A stretch of 64,000 nucleotides of DNA from Hyphomicrobium_A sp963817485 (GTDB lineage Bacteria; Pseudomonadota; Alphaproteobacteria; Rhizobiales; Hyphomicrobiaceae), in contig CAWFOR010000021.1 of assembly GCA_963817485.1 (NCBI GenBank), forward strand, positions 5,904-69,903, written 5' to 3'. The notes under the pieces are model-generated. The model saw nothing but the letters and a program-made list of their open reading frames with translations. It was not told the origin of the DNA and made no database searches. The position numbers and the translations under genes are program-made. Of the stretch, positions 60,899 through 64,000 are shown in pieces (the stretch's first letter is position 1; each line of letters opens with the position of its first letter).

Positions 60899-61549
60899 CT
60901 CCCTGCGCGATTTCACCGCGTGAAACTCGGTGACTAACCTTCCCCCCCTAAACAACTTGGTCCCCCACGTCAGCTTTGACCTCGTGCCGGGTCGAAGCGC
61001 CGAGATTGATCAGAAGGTTTGGGCCTCCCAAACCGGATGATCATGCTGACAGTCACCCAACTATTGGCCACTCTCCCAGGGTAATCCCCGTCGAGTCATT
61101 CCACAAATCACCGAATTACCCACGGCTTGAATGGCTATAGCCAACGATGTGATGGCTATCCTAGAGAGCGGTTTGAGGATTAGCTCGCTCCCTGGAGCTA
61201 CGCCTGGAATACCTGCGCGCAAAGTCCGTAATTCGTCCAATGGCGCAATCCAGGCACAGGTAATTCGCGAAACCGCCCTGTGCTCAGCGAGACTTCAACG
61301 GTAGACGTTCTCTCGATCTGAATCTTGCCAAATCGATCTTTCGCTTGGCCTTCCTTTTCCCTCCCCTTCATTCCCCAGACCAAACTACAGCTTTCATACG
61401 AGCGCCGTTACCAGTCGCGCAGGCTCAGCAGGTAACGAAGTCGTCGGGGATGTCAGCTACTCCTCCACAAGCAGACGGCCACACTCTGCGCCCCGCGGGG
61501 CCGCTTAGGGCCACAAGCGGACGCGGGCGGTGCAATCAACGTCTCAGCT
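60899..61549. other. Intergenic stretch without a gene
   Basis: 650 bp after the duplicated tail with no convincing frame, RNA or repeat. A 61-codon minus-strand frame at 61198-61383 has no ribosome site or family match. Confidence 0.5.
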
Positions 61550-61708
61550 TCAAGCGTGAAGCTCGGCCTCCGGATTGGCCCCGATATTGTGAATCGAAAG
61601 ATCGGCGCCGCGACGTTCCTCTTCGGGCGTGAGCCGGATACCAACGGTAAGTTTGAGCGTGCCGTAAACAATGATTCCAGCCGCGAAGCCAAAGGCGGCG
61701 CATCGCTC
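61550..61708 (-). pseudogene. C-terminal remnant of an ammonium transporter (Amt) gene
   Basis: On the minus strand the reading AAFGFAAGIIVYGTLKLTVG, then IRLTPEEERRGADLSIHNIG, ends in a TGA at 61550-61552. This is the C-terminal end of Amt/AmtB proteins: last membrane helix, then the cytoplasmic tail with the (V/I)GxRxxxEEExxGxDxxxH signature. Upstream it runs directly into the end of the outer-membrane barrel gene with no Amt sequence, so about 90 per cent of the transporter is missing. A deletion or recombination scar. Confidence 0.75.
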
Positions 61709-61710
61709 AT

Positions 61711-62544
61711 TTATGGACGGCGCAATGAGGTCGGTGCCCCCTCCGTAAGATCGGTACCGATAATGATCTTCGCCATGACCGGGTCGGAGGCGCGAGTGAG
61801 CCCAAACCCGATACCAGCGTTGACATCGAAGCGCCCGACCTTGAAATCAACGACGCCGTAAATGTTGTGCTGCTCTTCCTCGAACGGCACGAAGTTTGGA
61901 AGCGGTCCAAGCTCTGTATAGTACTCGATCCCGACGGAGAGATCATCGCTCAGCTTGCGCGCGAAGCGAGCGCAGGGAGCAAACGATGTCTCGCCGTTCT
62001 TGCCGAAACCGGAATTGAGGATGGGGTTGACGATGAACTCATAATCTCCCCTGCGAAAGCCGATGATAGGTCGGATCTCCAAATTCCATCTGGTTTGTGA
62101 GAACTGCGGCATCGCGTAGCTGAACTCGAAATTCGCGCCGTAAAAAACTTCTCGCTCCGCCGCGTTGGGCGTGACGAAGAGCTCGCGGAGTTTGGCAGCG
62201 TTTGAATAGAATGTTCCGTTCTGATCGATTGCAAATGGCGCATAGAACCCCATTTCCCACCAATCGGTGATGCCGTAGGCAAATTCTGGGGTCCCGTTGA
62301 GCGCATGATTTGGGATGATGCCTCCCGGAAAGTCGGGTTGCTTGAGGCCGTCGATCGCGTAGTTGAGGTGCTGCTCCAGCGTCCACTGGCCGACTTTGGC
62401 GATCTCGGCGTTGTAGACCTGGATCTCGTCGGTGATCGCATGGGCTGTGACCGGAACCTGGTCGTTCGCCGCTCCCGCTGCACAGGTCGCAGCGCTGAAA
62501 GAGATTAGCGCGAGAGGGAGGGATCTTCTGCAAGTGGTCAGCAT
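61711..62544 (-). CDS. Putative outer-membrane beta-barrel protein
   Basis: A 277-residue exported protein with signal peptide (MLTTCRRSLPLALISFSAATCAAGAA) and a mature part of regular amphipathic strands: WTLEQHLNYAIDG, GITDWWEMGFYAPFAID, YGANFEFSYAMPQFSQTRWNLEIRPIIGFRRGDYEFIVNPIL, LSVGIEYYTELGPLP, NIYGVVDFKVGRFDVNAGIGFGL. It is a 10-14-strand barrel of no named family. The end TSLRRP may be foreign: the Amt remnant follows immediately and the family end is probably near IIIGTDL. Start ATG 62544 by signal peptide. Confidence 0.7.
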   Translation of the reverse strand: MLTTCRRSLPLALISFSAATCAAGAANDQVPVTAHAITDEIQVYNAEIAKVGQWTLEQHLNYAIDGLKQPDFPGGIIPNHALNGTPEFAYGITDWWEMGFYAPFAIDQNGTFYSNAAKLRELFVTPNAAEREVFYGANFEFSYAMPQFSQTRWNLEIRPIIGFRRGDYEFIVNPILNSGFGKNGETSFAPCARFARKLSDDLSVGIEYYTELGPLPNFVPFEEEQHNIYGVVDFKVGRFDVNAGIGFGLTRASDPVMAKIIIGTDLTEGAPTSLRRP

Positions 62545-62812
62545 TCGTCCAACCTTGAGCCCGTCCCGACACCATACGCTGCCTGCGAAGGCTGTGGTTG
62601 CGCAGCGGGCACATGTATTCAGGATTGGACCTAGGCCTTCGCGATCGCCAAGCGAGCAATAAAAAACCAAACCGCCCCGTGTGTTGCCGACCTACACCAC
62701 GACGGAGCTTTGATCCGTCATAGAAAAAGTCGACGTACCCGTGTGATTCGATCCGTGCGAGGAACGGTCGCGTGTAAAAGGCAGCGGCTCTGAATAGGAC
62801 GGACTGGGGAAT

Positions 62813-64000
62813 TTGATTCGGCGGATCGTCATAACTGCCGCGCTCATCACGCTGATGCCACTGCCTGGCGGCGCTGCCGACAGCGTGCCCGGAAGCACGT
62901 CAGCAGCCCACCAATGGACCGGCTTCTATGTCGGCAGTCACTTGGGAGATGCTTGGGGCCATTCTGATTGGGAGTTTCGACCCGGCCTTGAGTGGCTCGT
63001 TCGGGCTATACCACGGATACAATGCGTTCACGGGAACCGGAAGCTACTTCGCTGGTCTCCAGCTAGGTTATAATTATGAGCTGCCGAGCAAAGTGGTGTT
63101 CGGCGTCACGACAGATGTTTCCTTCCCCAACACGGTCGCCGGCGTTCAAACTTTTACCTCACCTTCCACCGGCCAAGCGAGCTTTGGGGAGGCAGTCGAG
63201 TACTCCGGTACGCTTCGTGGTCGCGTCGGATACGCCATGGGTGATCGCTTGCTCTATGCCACGGGCGAACTCGCCTGGACCGACGATCGCTTTACTCGCA
63301 CCCAGGTTGCCGGCAGCCCAGTTGGTGGCACCGCTACTCCAGGTACAAGCGAGTCATCGTTGCACACGCGCGTCGGCTGGGCAGCGGGTGCAGGTATCGA
63401 GTTCCCTGTAGCGTTGAACTGGACGGCAAACCTAGAATATTTACTTACTGAGTTTGGGCCTCAGACGGTCGTATTTCCGGCAGGTGCACAACGGTTCAAG
63501 TCCGACCTCGAGCGAGAAGACGTGCGCTTCGGCCTCAACTACCAGTTCGGAGATGACTCGCCGTCGGCTTCCGGAATCACCGCACCAAAATCGAATGTTT
63601 GGAGCATTCACGGGCAGACGACCTTCGTCGACCAGTCCGCCCCCCCGTTTCGATCCCCCTACGTCGGCCAAAACAGTCTCATACCTAACCAGACCGCTGA
63701 GACCTGGGACGTTACGTTTTATGCGGGCTTGCACTTGTGGCACGGCGCCGAGTTTTGGTTCAACCCAGAGATCGACCAAGGCTTCGGTCTCAGCGGCACC
63801 GTCGGTGCCGCCGGGTTTCCGAGCGGCGAATTCACAAGGTCGGCGCCGTCTATCCCTACGCGCGGCTGCATCGCTGTTCATCCGCCAAACAATCGACCTC
63901 GGCGGAAAAAGCGAAACAATCGACCCCGACATCAATCAGTTCGGTGGCACTCAAACCGCCGATCGGCTGGTCATCACGCTGGGAAAATTTTCGGCGCCGG
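62813..64000 (+). CDS. Omp25-like barrel fused to OprB-type carbohydrate porin, partial and frameshifted
   Basis: A start TTG (62813, after GGACTGGGGA) opens an exported protein (MIRRIVITAALITLMPLPGG). The mature part has two domains: first a small barrel (QWTGFYVGSHLGDAWGHSDW ... VRFGLNYQFG), then from about 63590 a carbohydrate-selective OprB-type porin (WSIHGQTTFVDQSAPPFRSP, YVGQNSLIPNQTAETWDVTF, FWFNPEIDQGFGLSGTVGAA, QTADRLVITLGKFSA). Frame corrections are needed: one base removed near 62987-62991, and one added near 63834-63837 and near 63871-63874. The gene runs off the window. Either consensus errors or decay; two errors in 40 bp suggest poor sequence at the contig end. Confidence 0.8.

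Noticed and set aside
1..64000. CRISPR array, rRNA operon or prophage structural genes
   Set aside because: No regularly spaced repeats, no rRNA sequence and no capsid, portal, tail or terminase motifs were seen.

Overview
The window is a high-G+C stretch of an alphaproteobacterial chromosome, most likely order Hyphomicrobiales (near Xanthobacteraceae, Nitrobacteraceae or Hyphomicrobiaceae). The evidence is the mfd-sdhE-recG-glmS-glmU neighbourhood, an aa3-type oxidase subunit IV of the alphaproteobacterial kind, a DUF4167-type protein, Omp25-like barrels and the palindromic intergenic repeats typical of this group. No rRNA, intact tRNA, CRISPR array, transposase or integrase is visible.

Layout. 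1-12 kb is housekeeping: mfd (cut by the left edge), sdhE, recG, a DUF502 membrane protein, a TPR/SPOR protein, glmS and glmU. 12-20 kb holds a SPOR-like envelope protein, two paralogous zinc peptidases, malonyl-CoA decarboxylase with a small monooxygenase, and small exported or membrane proteins. 20-31 kb contains the whole EF-P lysylation set (efp, epmA, and epmB about 6 kb further on), a pirin, an SDR next to a Rieske/AIF-type reductase, oxidase subunit IV, an outer-membrane barrel and an orphan molybdopterin oxidoreductase. 31-36 kb is a respiration and oxygen-sensing block: ctaD diverging from an FNR-type regulator plus hemN, with a perfect FNR box between them. 36-48 kb holds an alpha-oxoamine synthase diverging from an SDR, an amino-acid permease, a FAD-oxidoreductase/GNAT pair, and a periplasmic PQQ sugar dehydrogenase-cytochrome fusion beside a lactonase-like protein.

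From about 48 kb the sequence changes. Genes are small and mostly unrecognised, base composition looks less G+C-rich, and paralogous pairs appear: two HicA-like proteins, two VOC proteins, two histidine phosphatases. A 45-bp piece of a tRNA-Lys(CUU) 3' half at 50.58-50.62 kb looks like an attachment-site scar. Its orientation predicts that the inserted element lies to its right and that the intact tRNA is beyond the window. Inside this region a VOC-phosphatase unit is duplicated. One copy carries a stop mutation, and the other is split by a 0.64-kb segment carrying an H-NS-family gene between 8-bp direct repeats.

Quality warning. Several otherwise well-conserved genes (mfd three times, recG, an SDR, a DUF1311 gene, an OprB-like porin, perhaps DUF502) carry single-base frameshifts. 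Consensus errors are the simplest reading, but the +1 sites share a sequence pattern that deserves checking. Accessory-gene functions are inferences from family motifs, since no database search was possible.
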